From: Gemmatimonadota bacterium
GTDB taxonomy: Bacteria > Latescibacterota > UBA2968 > GCA-2709665
DNA length: 64,000 bases
Direction of reading: 5' to 3'
Assembly: GCA_028873695.1 (NCBI GenBank)
Contig: JAPPNU010000062.1
Coordinates: forward strand, 193,057-257,056
In this document: one piece after another, positions 51,251-61,030 of the stretch
Layout of the letters: each line of letters starts with the position of its first letter
How positions within the stretch are numbered: the first letter of the stretch is position 1
Made by a program: the position numbers and the translations under genes
The notes under the pieces: generated by a model
What the model saw: the letters and a program-made list of their open reading frames with translations, nothing else
What the model was told of the DNA's origin: nothing
Database searches by the model: none

Positions 51251-53445
51251 AATCTTCAGTTGAGGACTCGGGGGCTCCAGCCATGGAACGGCTCCAGGGT
51301 GTCGTGGAGCGGATCACGTTTCAGAATGAGGAGAGCGGGTACACGGTTGCCAGGTTTCAGCCCGAGGGCCGGCGGGAGCCGGTAACCGTCGTTGGCGATA
51401 CGCTGTCGCTGACCGCGGGGGAGTGTGTGGCCCTGAAAGGCGAATGGACCACCCACGCCCGGTTCGGCCGCCAGTTCAAGATCGAGTCCTACGAAAAGGT
51501 ACATCCCTCCACGGTCGAAGGGATGCGGAAGTACCTGGGCTCGGGGTTGATCAAGGGCATCGGACCGGTCATGGCCGGACGCATCGTGGACCATTTCGGC
51601 GCGAAGACGTTGGAGGTGATCGAAAAGGCCTCAAAACGGCTGGTCGAGGTGGAGGGGCTGGGCAGGAAGCGTGCTGGGATGATCACGGATGCCTGGAAGG
51701 AACAGCGCGAGATCCACAATGTGATGGTTTTCCTGCAGTCGCACGACGTGGGCACGGGTCACGCCGTAAAGATCTGGAAGCGATACGGTCAGGACGCAAT
51801 CTCGCTGATCCAGGAGAATCCGTACCGGTTGTCGGCTGACGTGTGGGGAATCGGGTTCACGAGCGCCGATCGGATCGCGCAGAAACTGGGCGTCGAACCC
51901 CATTCGGATCAACGGATCATGGCGGGCATTCGATACGTGCTGGATACGGCCGCCGAGTCGGACGGACATATCTATCTGCCGGAGGAGGAACTGACGGGCA
52001 GATGCGCGGAGACCCTGGACGTTTCGCCCGATCGGATTTCGGCATGCGTCGACTTGCTTCGGGAGACCGAGGAAGTCGTCGTCGAGGAGGACCGCATCTA
52101 CATTCCGCCGCTCTTCTTTGCCGAAAAGGGTGTAGCGACGCGGGTGCATCAATTCTCCAGCATAGAGCGCATTGAAACAGGAGATACCGTCAGGGAGATC
52201 GCGGCAATTGAAAAACGAAACGGCGTCCGGTTCGCCGCGCGGCAGAAGGTTGCCCTGGAAAAGGCGCTCGCCCACAGCCTGCTGGTCCTGACGGGCGGAC
52301 CGGGCACGGGCAAGACCACCACCATCAGGGGATTGATCGCCCTGTTCGAGGCGCGGGGCAAGGACGTTGCGCTGGCGGCGCCCACGGGAAGGGCTGCGAA
52401 ACGCATGGCCGAGGCCACGGGGAGGGAAGCCAGTACCATCCACAGGCTGCTGAAATACAGCCCCGGGGAGCATAGATTCGAGAAAAACTTCGAAAATCAG
52501 CTTTCCGCGGGCGCGGTCATCGTGGACGAGGTCTCGATGATGGACGTGGGCCTGATGAACAGCCTGCTGCAGGCGGCGCCATTGAATGCTTCCATCGTTC
52601 TTGTGGGCGACGTGGACCAGTTGCCTTCGGTGGGCCCGGGGAATATCCTGAAAGATATCATCGGCTCCGGAAAGGCCGAGACGGTCGCGCTGAACGAAAT
52701 CTTCCGGCAGGCGCGGGAGAGCCGGATCGTGACGAACGCACACAACATCCTGGCCGGTGAAATCCCGAAGGTGGACAACAGCCGGAAATCGGATTTCTTC
52801 TTTTCGAAGGTGGACGACCCCGAGGAGGTGGTGGACACAGTCTGCGGTCTCTGCGAAAGCAGGCTGCCCCGCGCCTACGGGGTGGACGCGGTTGACGACA
52901 TTCAGGTCCTGGCGCCCATGTACAGGGGCGAGACCGGCGCGATCAATCTGAACCAGGTGCTCCAGGAGCGGCTTAATCCCGGCGGCCAGGAACTTCTGCG
53001 CGGCGGCGTTCGCTTCCGGGTGGGAGACAAGGTGATGCAGGTGCGCAACAACTACGACAAGGACGTGTTCAACGGGGATATCGGGCGGGTGGCGGCGATC
53101 GACATGACGAACCATGCCATGGCGGTGAGGTACCCCGAGCGCACCGTGGGGTACGATTTCACCGAACTGGACGAGATCGTTCTGGCCTACGCCACAAGCG
53201 TGCACAAGAGCCAGGGATCCGAGTATCCGGTTGTGGTATTGCCCCTGACCACCCAGCACTATATGATGCTGCAGAGAAACCTGCTCTACACCGCCGTCAC
53301 CAGAGCGAAGGACCTGGTCGTCATCGTCGGCACGCGCAAAGCCATGGCCATCGCCATTAAAAACAACCGGGTCGCCGATCGATACACCTCGCTGCCCCAA
53401 CGCATTCGGGCGGGCGCGGGTGAGGAATCACGGAGTATGAGTTGA
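51247..53445 (+). CDS. recD2: RecD2-type DNA helicase
   Basis: A 732-residue superfamily 1B helicase (5'-3') of the RecD/TraA family that acts without RecBC in repair. N-terminal OB-like region GVVERITFQNEESGYTVARF; helix-hairpin-helix tandem around residues 100-200 (GLIKGIGPVMAGRIV, GLGRKRAGMI); Walker A TGGPGTGKTTTIRGL about residue 355; Walker B IVDEVSMMDV; final motif YATSVHKSQGSEYPVVVLPL. The GTG at 51247 overlaps the nagA stop as GTGA; the ATG at 51283 (MERLQGVVER) is a good alternative start since family members begin near there. Confidence 0.93.
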   Translation: MKSSVEDSGAPAMERLQGVVERITFQNEESGYTVARFQPEGRREPVTVVGDTLSLTAGECVALKGEWTTHARFGRQFKIESYEKVHPSTVEGMRKYLGSGLIKGIGPVMAGRIVDHFGAKTLEVIEKASKRLVEVEGLGRKRAGMITDAWKEQREIHNVMVFLQSHDVGTGHAVKIWKRYGQDAISLIQENPYRLSADVWGIGFTSADRIAQKLGVEPHSDQRIMAGIRYVLDTAAESDGHIYLPEEELTGRCAETLDVSPDRISACVDLLRETEEVVVEEDRIYIPPLFFAEKGVATRVHQFSSIERIETGDTVREIAAIEKRNGVRFAARQKVALEKALAHSLLVLTGGPGTGKTTTIRGLIALFEARGKDVALAAPTGRAAKRMAEATGREASTIHRLLKYSPGEHRFEKNFENQLSAGAVIVDEVSMMDVGLMNSLLQAAPLNASIVLVGDVDQLPSVGPGNILKDIIGSGKAETVALNEIFRQARESRIVTNAHNILAGEIPKVDNSRKSDFFFSKVDDPEEVVDTVCGLCESRLPRAYGVDAVDDIQVLAPMYRGETGAINLNQVLQERLNPGGQELLRGGVRFRVGDKVMQVRNNYDKDVFNGDIGRVAAIDMTNHAMAVRYPERTVGYDFTELDEIVLAYATSVHKSQGSEYPVVVLPLTTQHYMMLQRNLLYTAVTRAKDLVVIVGTRKAMAIAIKNNRVADRYTSLPQRIRAGAGEESRSMS

Positions 53446-53518
53446 GCAGTCTACTCTCAAGTCGGTACATTTGCACGGCCGATCGAGTCGATCCGAATCC
53501 ACTGCGGCTCAATATCAG

Positions 53519-55267
53519 TCACAGATCGACCCGCACTTCCCCCTCGAACGCGGGCACGGATTCCCACCGCTGGACCACACCGTCTCCGTCGTTTTCGAAA
53601 ACGGCCAATTCCTGGTCTACGCCCGCCTTTCCATCCAGCGTGAGGCAGGCTGACTTGCCGTCGGGCGTTGACGCGGTTGCAATCCACGACTCGTCCCGTG
53701 AGCGGGTGTACTCGGCGGCCTCGTCGTGGCTCACCCCCCGGATATCGAATCGTTCCGTCCGCTGCGCCACCAGCGACAGCCACCGGTCGATCTCCTCCAG
53801 TGTCAGTACGCCGAACTTTTGCTCGTGGGTTGTGATCTCCGAGAAGAACCCGCTGTCCAGCGCCAGGCGGACCGAGCCGGCGGCACGTTCCGCGGCCTTG
53901 TCCATATCGTTGGTCGGATTGTCCTCTGCCCAGGTCGTGCAGCCCGTGAGTACATCGGGCTCCACGAGGTGGCGGGGGAGCATGGCGCCGATGTTGTACA
54001 TCTCCGGGTCTTCGGGGATATAGTCGTAGAACAGGCTGTTGAGACCGTACGGCCACCAGTTGGGGAACAGCCGCTCCCACTTCACCTGGCCAAGATGGTA
54101 GGTCGAATAGACGAACGTCCGCCCCCGGGCCTTCAGATAGGGCAGAACCCGCACGCCCACCTCGCCCCAGTGAAACGCGGCCCGGCGCGGCGGCTTCAGG
54201 CCCCGTTCGTCGTACCATCGGTCCACCCGCTCGAAGATCACCTTCAACTCCGCCTCGCTGTACTCCCCGATGCCGAAATCGAACGGTATCAGTTTGTAAT
54301 AGTCGAAGGCATGCGCGTCCCAGTCCACGTGGCCGGCCCTGTAACGCTCGCGCATGAACGGTACCACTTCGTCCGGAACGAGGTCCAGGAAGCAGGAGAT
54401 CATCGGGCGGTAACCGTGCCGGTTCATCACCTCCGCATAGCGGAAATCGTGGCGTCCCCGGCCGTCGTCCACCCGGATGGTCACATAGGGCGGCATCATC
54501 TGCGAGACGAACGGCTTGCGCGCCGCCCAGACGATGGATCGCCAGAAGATGGCGTCCAGCCCCATCGCGTGCCCCAGAAACTCCTGGTGCCAGATCCGGG
54601 GCGAACAGGCGAACTGCACCGCCCGGCCGCTTCCGCAGACCCCGGCCAGCACGGCCGGAAACTGGTCCGGTTCGTAGGCCGTGCCCGGCACGTTGTGGCG
54701 CGAGAAGATGAGCTGGTCCTTGCCCATCGCTGCCTGCGCCAGTTCGACAACGTGCCGCCCCACGCGCTTGATCTGCGCGACGGTCACGGGTCGCTTCAGC
54801 CGGACCATACTGCCCGCCTGCTGCGTCCAGTTGATGAAGTGGTCGCTGTCTCCGATGCGCAGCAGGTCCGATGCCATCGGGATCCGGTCGACCTCCAGTC
54901 CCAGCAGCCGAATCAGTGGCGGCTTGTACAACCGCAGTTCACCGTCGAAATTGACAAGACCCAAACCCGACTCTTCCACGCCCGTGGCGAGCAACTCGGT
55001 TTCCTCATGCGAAAGCGCATCGCCCAGGCGTGCCTGGGCGATAACGACCGCGGCGCAGCCGTCGAGCAGTTCGGCCGTCAACGGCCCGGCGGCCAGATCG
55101 TGGATCCTGAATGGAAATCCGAAATGCTGCAAGGCCACCAGTACGGTTTGATCCACGATGCTCGTATCCGTATAGCTGCCCCGGCTGTCCACCAGTACCA
55201 GCAGGGCCCGGTTGCCCGTGCTCTCGCGCCGGGGGCGCTGCACCATTTCTCGCGGTGAGAATTCCAT
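53519..55267 (-). CDS. Large uncharacterised protein with polysaccharide-deacetylase-like core
   Basis: About 582 residues from the ATG at 55267, which has GAGG ten bases upstream; the frame is open to 55297 without a site. The N-terminal 250 residues resemble a glutamine-amidotransferase-like alpha/beta fold (RALLVLVDSRGSYTD, GCAAVVIAQA). From about residue 280 it reads PYVTIRVDDGRGRHDFRY, a strand plus Asp-Asp typical of polysaccharide deacetylases, later HVDWDAHAFDYY and FHWGEVGVRVLPYL with possible metal-binding His and Asp. No signal peptide. I assign only a fold-level guess: a carbohydrate-active hydrolase. It is alone between recD2 and sua5. Confidence 0.7.
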   Translation of the reverse strand: MEFSPREMVQRPRRESTGNRALLVLVDSRGSYTDTSIVDQTVLVALQHFGFPFRIHDLAAGPLTAELLDGCAAVVIAQARLGDALSHEETELLATGVEESGLGLVNFDGELRLYKPPLIRLLGLEVDRIPMASDLLRIGDSDHFINWTQQAGSMVRLKRPVTVAQIKRVGRHVVELAQAAMGKDQLIFSRHNVPGTAYEPDQFPAVLAGVCGSGRAVQFACSPRIWHQEFLGHAMGLDAIFWRSIVWAARKPFVSQMMPPYVTIRVDDGRGRHDFRYAEVMNRHGYRPMISCFLDLVPDEVVPFMRERYRAGHVDWDAHAFDYYKLIPFDFGIGEYSEAELKVIFERVDRWYDERGLKPPRRAAFHWGEVGVRVLPYLKARGRTFVYSTYHLGQVKWERLFPNWWPYGLNSLFYDYIPEDPEMYNIGAMLPRHLVEPDVLTGCTTWAEDNPTNDMDKAAERAAGSVRLALDSGFFSEITTHEQKFGVLTLEEIDRWLSLVAQRTERFDIRGVSHDEAAEYTRSRDESWIATASTPDGKSACLTLDGKAGVDQELAVFENDGDGVVQRWESVPAFEGEVRVDL

Positions 55268-55632
55268 CGGAGATGTACCTCGGATGAAAAATGCCATTCA
55301 GTTTGCGTTGATTGGCCTACCGGCCACTTTGGGCGTTGCGAAGAAACGGCGGACGTGCTGCCTCTCAGGTTTGGTCACGTGCAAGTCGTACGGGGTTGAT
55401 TCAATGTTGCAGTAGATCCTTCGTCGGCCCGGGGGCACGCTTCGACAAGCTCAGCGCAAGTCCTCTGGATGACAGCGGGAAGCAATATGCTTGACTATCG
55501 GCCAACGTGTCAATCAGAGCGCAACAGAAAGCCAGTTGACGTGCTGCCTATCAGATGTTGCCGGGTGCAAGCGGAGACAGCGACGGCATCGATGTGGGCA
55601 GACAGGAATGTCCGCCCCACCACACGTCTTCG
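55268..55632. other. Intergenic region, nothing recognised
   Basis: 365 bases without a credible gene. It includes CTTCGACAAGCTCAGCG (55440-55456), a sequence of the type seen in many extragenic repeats, but only one copy is in the window. Confidence 0.45.
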
Positions 55633-56268
55633 TCAATCTGAATTCAGACGCAGAACCCGGTTGATATCCGTTTCCGCGATGCGGCCGGGGCGGAGGATTC
55701 GTGGATTCGGTCCGGAGACGTCGACGAGGGTGGAGGGACGCGAATCGGGCGCCGTACCGCCGTCCAGAATCAGATCGACGCGGTCCCCAAGGACATCGGC
55801 GGCATCTTGCGCGCTTCGGGCGGGGGGTCTGCCCGAAAGGTTGGCGCTGGTGCTGGTTACTGGGCCGCCGGCAAGCTGCAGTAATGAGCCGGCGACGTGC
55901 GCATTGGACATGCGGAGGGCGATTGTGGACGTGGACCCGAGCAGGTGATCCGGAAGGTCGGGTGATGCGGGAAATACAAGGGTGAGCGGCCCCGGCCAGA
56001 ATACGTCCATAAGGACTTCAGCGGCCCGTGGAACGTTCGCGACAAGCGCGTCCAGGTCCTGTCCGCCGCGGATGAGCAGGATCAGGCCCTTTTCCGTTTC
56101 CCGGCCCTTGAGGCTGAAGATGCGCTCAAAAGCGGAAGGATTGGAAGGGTCGGCGCCGATTCCGTACACGGTCTCGGTAGGATATACTACGACGCCTCCG
56201 GACCGGATGCAATCGGCAGTCTGGACCATTCCCGGATCATCGGCAGTCAGGATGGGTGCACGTTGCAT
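55633..56268 (-). CDS. L-threonylcarbamoyladenylate synthase (Sua5/YrdC family)
   Basis: A 211-residue enzyme making the threonylcarbamoyl-AMP used for t6A in tRNAs that read ANN codons. Family segments: VVYPTETVYGIGADP, RIFSLKGRETEKGLILL, VFWPGPLTLVFPA and TIALRMSNAHVAG, then PVTSTSANLSGRP. It has only the YrdC domain; the extra Sua5 domain is absent. It starts 2 bases after the stop of the large surface-protein gene upstream, an unusual neighbour, so expression may depend on that promoter. Confidence 0.93.
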   Translation of the reverse strand: MQRAPILTADDPGMVQTADCIRSGGVVVYPTETVYGIGADPSNPSAFERIFSLKGRETEKGLILLIRGGQDLDALVANVPRAAEVLMDVFWPGPLTLVFPASPDLPDHLLGSTSTIALRMSNAHVAGSLLQLAGGPVTSTSANLSGRPPARSAQDAADVLGDRVDLILDGGTAPDSRPSTLVDVSGPNPRILRPGRIAETDINRVLRLNSD

Positions 56269-56270
56269 CT

Positions 56271-59200
56271 TCAGAAACGGCTTCCCGGCCGGAATCGCGC
56301 CGAAGGCGGGTTCTGTTCGAACGCGGTGACGAAGGCGATGAAATCTCCGAATCCGACCGTTCCGTTCCCGTCGAGGTCATAGCGCGAATCAGTGGAACCG
56401 TAGGCCCGCGCGAAGAGGATGAAGTCGGCAAAGTCAACCGCGCCGTCGCCGTTGAAGTCGGCTCGTCCGTCGCGCGGGACTTCGGGCGGAGGCGGGTCCG
56501 GCATAGGCTCACGCAGGTATTCGGCGGGATAATTGACTGTGAGTTCCAGGATGCGATGGTTGTCCGTATCGGCAATGTAGACTTTACCGTCCGGATCCGT
56601 GGCGACACCCGATGGCGCGTTCAGCGTCGTCTCGGCGCCCGCTCCCTCTGTCTGATTGAATCCCGCGACACCGTTGCCCGCCACCGTCTGGATAATTCCC
56701 AGTTCCAGGTCGAGAACGCGTATCCGGTGATTTCCGGTATCCGCGATGTAGAGATGTCCCATGTCGTCCACTGCAACATCGCCCGGGCTGGCGAGCATTG
56801 TCCCGGTGCCCGGCCCCCCGTCCCGTGAAAAACCGGACTCACCGGTTCCCGCCACGGTCGAAATCGTGCCGTCTGCATCCACCCTGCGGATTCGATGGTT
56901 GTCGGTATCGGCGATATACACGCGGCCTGTTTCGTCTACGGCCACTCCACGCGGACCGTTCAGCGCGGCCAGCACTGCCGAGCCTCCGTCACCGGAGAAT
57001 CCCTCCTGAAAGCTGCCTGCGAACGTGGTGATGATGCCGTTGGCGTCCAACTTCCGAATACGGTGATTGAAGCGTTCGGTGATCCATACGCTTCCCTTCG
57101 AGTCCGTCGCGACACCCACGGGGCCGGAAAGATTCGCATCGACACCAGCTCCCCCGTCTCCACCATAGCCAGGTATGTCCCTTCCTGCAAAGGCGAGGAT
57201 TTCGTTAGTCATCAGATTGATCCGGCGCACGATATGGCTGCCCTGTTCCGCGACGATGAGATCACCGCCCGGTGTCAGTGCAAGACCCCGGGGTATACCC
57301 AGGTTGGCGATGGCAGCCGGACCCCCGGTTCCGGTTGAGAATCCGGTCCCGGTTCCGGCGATCGTTTGAATGACGCCTTCCGCGTCGACCCTCCGTACAC
57401 GGTTATTCCTCGAATCAGAGATGTATATTACGCCACTCCAGTCGGCCGCTACGTCACTAGGGGCGTTCAGGAACGCATCCGTGGCGGGGCCGCCATCGCC
57501 CCCGAAACTCCCCTGTTCCCCACGGGCGCCGGCAATGGTACTGAGAACGGCCTGATCCGCACCGATTGGGGGCAGCAGGCGGATGGTGATCCTTGCGGCA
57601 GGGAGCCCCTCGAACCGGGCGGATACAACAACGTCACCAGGCGTGGCGCCTGCCTGAAAACGGATGGACGCCACCCCGTCCCGAACGGCAACCGAGTCGC
57701 CGCCCACGAATACGCCGTCGCCGGACTCGACGTTGAAGACCAGGATCCGGTTGTTGATGAGCAGCGCTTCCTTCCGTGCATCCAGGATTGACGCGCGGAC
57801 TTCAGTCTGCGCTTCTCCGTTGGCCGCCAGAGCTTCGGCGGTTGCGTCCAGCGCCACACTCTCGGGCGAGGGCGGCACGGTTTCGGTAAGGTCAAGTTCC
57901 GTGTTCGCTGCGATATTATAGATTCGCTGCGCGATGCCTGATGGCCATCGGACCGTGAGGGTATCAACCGTCTCGGATTCACCAAGGCCGAATGCAACTG
58001 TCAAGGCGTCTTGCGACAGATAGGAGGCGCCGCCCGTGATTTCACGCATTGCCCTGGTGCCGCCGAAGGCAACCTCGAATCGGGCGCCGATTGCATCGGA
58101 GCTGCTTACCGTGCCCCGCGGTCGAATAGACAGCCAGTTGCCGTTTGATTCCCGGTTCAGGAATAGATGGTCGCCGCCGTCCTGCACGGCTACGAAAATG
58201 TCCAGTCCGCCGTCACCGTTGAAGTCCGCCAGTGCGACACCCCGGCTATTGGCGACGCTCGAAACGCGGAAAGAATCTGCGACGTCGATAAACGTGTCGA
58301 CGTCGTTGCGGAACAGGTTGTTCTTCTGTCCGCCATTGGTGACGTAGAGATCCAGGTCGCCGTCGTTGTCGAAGTCGCCCCACACGGCGCCCCTGCTGCG
58401 TGACGTGTCTGCGCCTCCCGCGTTGAGGCTTCCGCTGGCCTCCTGGAACTGGCCGCCGTTATTGACATACAGACGGTTGGTTTCCTCGTAGTAAGGCACG
58501 TAGAGATCCAGATCCCCGTCGTTATCGAAGTCTCCCCAACTTGCACCGAAACTGGGTCCGCCAAGGCCGAGTTCCGCCAGGCCGGCCTCGGCTGTCACAT
58601 CGACAAAGCTGCCGCTGTCGTTGCGAAACAGCCTGTTGGGTCCGCTGTTGGCGAGAAAGAGGTCCGGGTCACCGTCGCCGTCATAGTCGGCCCAGGCGGG
58701 CTGCAGACTGCTGCCGTCATCTGCCAGACCGGCCTCCGCGGCAGCTTCGACAAAGCGGCCACCTTCATTCCGATAGAAGCGATTCTCGCCGAAGTTGGCC
58801 ACGTACAGGTCCGGGTCGCCGTCGCGGTCTACGTCTGCCCAGGCCGCCCCGTACCCGTCTCCGCTGTCGTCTACGCCGGCCTCCGTGGCGACGTCGGTGA
58901 ATTCGCCGTCGTCGTTGCGATAGAGGCGGTTCGGGAGCCCGTAATTGGTGACGTAGAGATCCAGGTCGCCGTCGCCGTCATAATCTGCCCAGGCGGCGGC
59001 GCTGCCGTCGTCGTTGTCCGCGCCTTGCACGCCGGCCATGGCGGAAACATCGGTAAATCCGTCGCCCTCGTTACGGTACAGCAGATTGGTGTGCAGGCTG
59101 CGGACCACGTAGAGGTCAGGGTCGCCGTCGCCGTCATAGTCGGCCCATGCGGCGCCGAACCCGCTCCCCTGGTCTGCCAAACCCAGGTCCTCGGCCGCGT

Positions 59201-60989
59201 CCGCGAATCCACCGGGTTTGGATGTCCGACCGACGCCCTGGAGAGGAATAGCAAACTCAGGATCGTCCGGATCGTTGGTGAAGAGGGTGAGTACCGCCCG
59301 TTGGGTTCCCGCCCGCGCGGGTCGAAAAGCGACGTCTACATTTCGCCTTGCGCCCGAGGAAATGCGCAACGTGTCACTGAAGGCGACGGAGAACTGTTCG
59401 GGGTCCGACACGTCGGAATCAAATACGGTCAGCACGCCGGCGCCAAGATTCGCGATCCGCAGCACGAATATCCGCTGGTGGCCGACGAACGTGGGGACAA
59501 ATACGACGTTCTCGGGAAACACGCCGATGACGGGTGCCGACCCGGTTCCCAGGAGTGAGACGGTCAGTGTTGGACTCCAGGGGTCGTTGTTATTGATCGT
59601 GAGCCGTCCTTCGACGACACCTTCAGCCCCGGGTTTGAACCCGACCCGAATTTCTGACGCCTCCGCAGGGCCAATCTCGATTGGAAAAGCGTCGATCAGC
59701 ACAAACGCGGCCTGATCGGTTGCGGCATCGGCAAGCGTGAGCGTTCTTGTGCCGAGATTCTCAATGGTTATCGAACGGGTTTCCTGATCGCCCACAACGA
59801 CCGGCTGAAACTCGATTCTGGTGGTCGTCGAACGGAGGACGGGCGAGCGGAAGGCAGGGTCGAAAAGTTTTCGGATACGGCTGTTGCCCGTATCCACGAC
59901 GATCAGGTTGCCGTCCGGGTCCAGGGCCACGCGAGAGGGTTGGCGGAGTTCGGCCAGCGGCGCAGGACCGCCGTCGCCGGCGGAACCGAAATCGCCGGTG
60001 CCCGCCAGGGTGAAGATGGTCCCGGTGCCGGGATCCACGGCTCGGATCCGGTTGTTGCCGGTATCCGATATATAGAGGGTTCCGTCCGCGCCGACGGCGA
60101 CGCCGCCGGGCAGATCGAGCCGCGCTTCGGTGGCTGGCCCGCCGTCGCCCGAGAATGCGCCGCCGCCTCCGAAGACGGGACCGCGGCCTGCCACGGTGCT
60201 GATTATGCCTGTCTCACCGTCTATACGCCTGATGCGATAATTGTTGAAGTCCGCGATGAAGATATTTCCCGACGCGTCCACGGCAACGTCTTCGACCGTC
60301 AGTCCTGCTTCGACCGCCGGGCCGTCGTCGCCGCCGAATGAGAAATCACCGTCGCCTGCAAGGGTCGTGATCACGCCGGTATCGAGGTCGATCCTGCGCA
60401 CCCGGTTGTTGCCCCGGGCCTGTCCGTCCAGCCCGTCTGCGATATAGAGTCCGCCGCGCGGGCCCATGGTCAGAGCGACGATTTCACCGAATACGGCGGA
60501 GGCAGCCGGACCTCCGTCGCCGTCGAAACCGAACTCGCCATTTCCGGCGACGGTGGTGACGGTCCCCGTGGCGGCGTCGATGCGCCGGATGCGCCGGTTG
60601 CCGGTATCGCCGATGTATACGTTGCCGGCCCCGTCGACCGCAACGCCCTGGGGCCTGTTCAGTTGCGCTTCCGTGGCGGGTCCGCCGTCGCCCGCGAATC
60701 CGGCCTCGCCGGTTCCGGCTATGGTCGTGATCCGTCCGGTGACCGCATCCACCCTGCGGATGCGGTGTGTGCCGGTATCGGCGATATAGACGTGGCCGTC
60801 GGCACTTGCGGCGGCGCCCAGGGGGACGCTCAGGGCAAGGTCCGTCGCGGGGATATTCTCGCCTTCCCTGTCGCCGCCGCCGGCAATCGTAATCAGCGAT
60901 CCGCGATTCTGGGCGAGTGACGCGTCGGCCAGCGTGAGCAGGACGCAGAGGACGAACGGTATTCCGCAGTTTTTTCGAATGATGCGCAT
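56271..60989 (-). CDS. Giant secreted protein: NHL, FG-GAP/ASPIC and dockerin-like modules
   Basis: A 1572-residue exported protein. Signal peptide 1-26 (ends SLAQ). About 32-380: NHL beta-propeller repeats (AGDGGPATEAQLNRPQGVAVD pattern, e.g. GNVYIGDTGNRRIRRID). About 390-590: two choice-of-anchor-D type Ig domains (SITIENLGTRTLTL). About 595-960: FG-GAP/VCBS repeats with calcium loops (AWADYDGDGDPDLYV). About 980-1035: ASPIC/UnbV module (TVRWPSGIAQRIYNI). About 1040-1140: invasin-like Ig domain. About 1150-1480: second NHL propeller. 1510-1572: two dockerin-type loops (DFNGDGAVDFADFILFA, DLDGNGTVGFGDFIAF). Probably a surface or matrix adhesin. The dockerin unit is like that of the LRR protein at 6919. 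Confidence 0.9.
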   Translation of the reverse strand: MRIIRKNCGIPFVLCVLLTLADASLAQNRGSLITIAGGGDREGENIPATDLALSVPLGAAASADGHVYIADTGTHRIRRVDAVTGRITTIAGTGEAGFAGDGGPATEAQLNRPQGVAVDGAGNVYIGDTGNRRIRRIDAATGTVTTVAGNGEFGFDGDGGPAASAVFGEIVALTMGPRGGLYIADGLDGQARGNNRVRRIDLDTGVITTLAGDGDFSFGGDDGPAVEAGLTVEDVAVDASGNIFIADFNNYRIRRIDGETGIISTVAGRGPVFGGGGAFSGDGGPATEARLDLPGGVAVGADGTLYISDTGNNRIRAVDPGTGTIFTLAGTGDFGSAGDGGPAPLAELRQPSRVALDPDGNLIVVDTGNSRIRKLFDPAFRSPVLRSTTTRIEFQPVVVGDQETRSITIENLGTRTLTLADAATDQAAFVLIDAFPIEIGPAEASEIRVGFKPGAEGVVEGRLTINNNDPWSPTLTVSLLGTGSAPVIGVFPENVVFVPTFVGHQRIFVLRIANLGAGVLTVFDSDVSDPEQFSVAFSDTLRISSGARRNVDVAFRPARAGTQRAVLTLFTNDPDDPEFAIPLQGVGRTSKPGGFADAAEDLGLADQGSGFGAAWADYDGDGDPDLYVVRSLHTNLLYRNEGDGFTDVSAMAGVQGADNDDGSAAAWADYDGDGDLDLYVTNYGLPNRLYRNDDGEFTDVATEAGVDDSGDGYGAAWADVDRDGDPDLYVANFGENRFYRNEGGRFVEAAAEAGLADDGSSLQPAWADYDGDGDPDLFLANSGPNRLFRNDSGSFVDVTAEAGLAELGLGGPSFGASWGDFDNDGDLDLYVPYYEETNRLYVNNGGQFQEASGSLNAGGADTSRSRGAVWGDFDNDGDLDLYVTNGGQKNNLFRNDVDTFIDVADSFRVSSVANSRGVALADFNGDGGLDIFVAVQDGGDHLFLNRESNGNWLSIRPRGTVSSSDAIGARFEVAFGGTRAMREITGGASYLSQDALTVAFGLGESETVDTLTVRWPSGIAQRIYNIAANTELDLTETVPPSPESVALDATAEALAANGEAQTEVRASILDARKEALLINNRILVFNVESGDGVFVGGDSVAVRDGVASIRFQAGATPGDVVVSARFEGLPAARITIRLLPPIGADQAVLSTIAGARGEQGSFGGDGGPATDAFLNAPSDVAADWSGVIYISDSRNNRVRRVDAEGVIQTIAGTGTGFSTGTGGPAAIANLGIPRGLALTPGGDLIVAEQGSHIVRRINLMTNEILAFAGRDIPGYGGDGGAGVDANLSGPVGVATDSKGSVWITERFNHRIRKLDANGIITTFAGSFQEGFSGDGGSAVLAALNGPRGVAVDETGRVYIADTDNHRIRRVDADGTISTVAGTGESGFSRDGGPGTGTMLASPGDVAVDDMGHLYIADTGNHRIRVLDLELGIIQTVAGNGVAGFNQTEGAGAETTLNAPSGVATDPDGKVYIADTDNHRILELTVNYPAEYLREPMPDPPPPEVPRDGRADFNGDGAVDFADFILFARAYGSTDSRYDLDGNGTVGFGDFIAFVTAFEQNPPSARFRPGSRF

Positions 60990-61030
60990 AGACTGGATTC
61001 AGGCGACAAGCCGCTGAGGAGCCGCCGGGC

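Noticed and set aside
51631..53400. 589-codon antisense frame opposite recD2
   Set aside because: Same reason; the plus strand has all helicase motifs.
53726..55258. 510-codon plus-strand frame opposite the deacetylase-like gene
   Set aside because: Composition is of shadow type (Arg/His/Pro-rich); the minus frame has regular secondary structure and a ribosome site.
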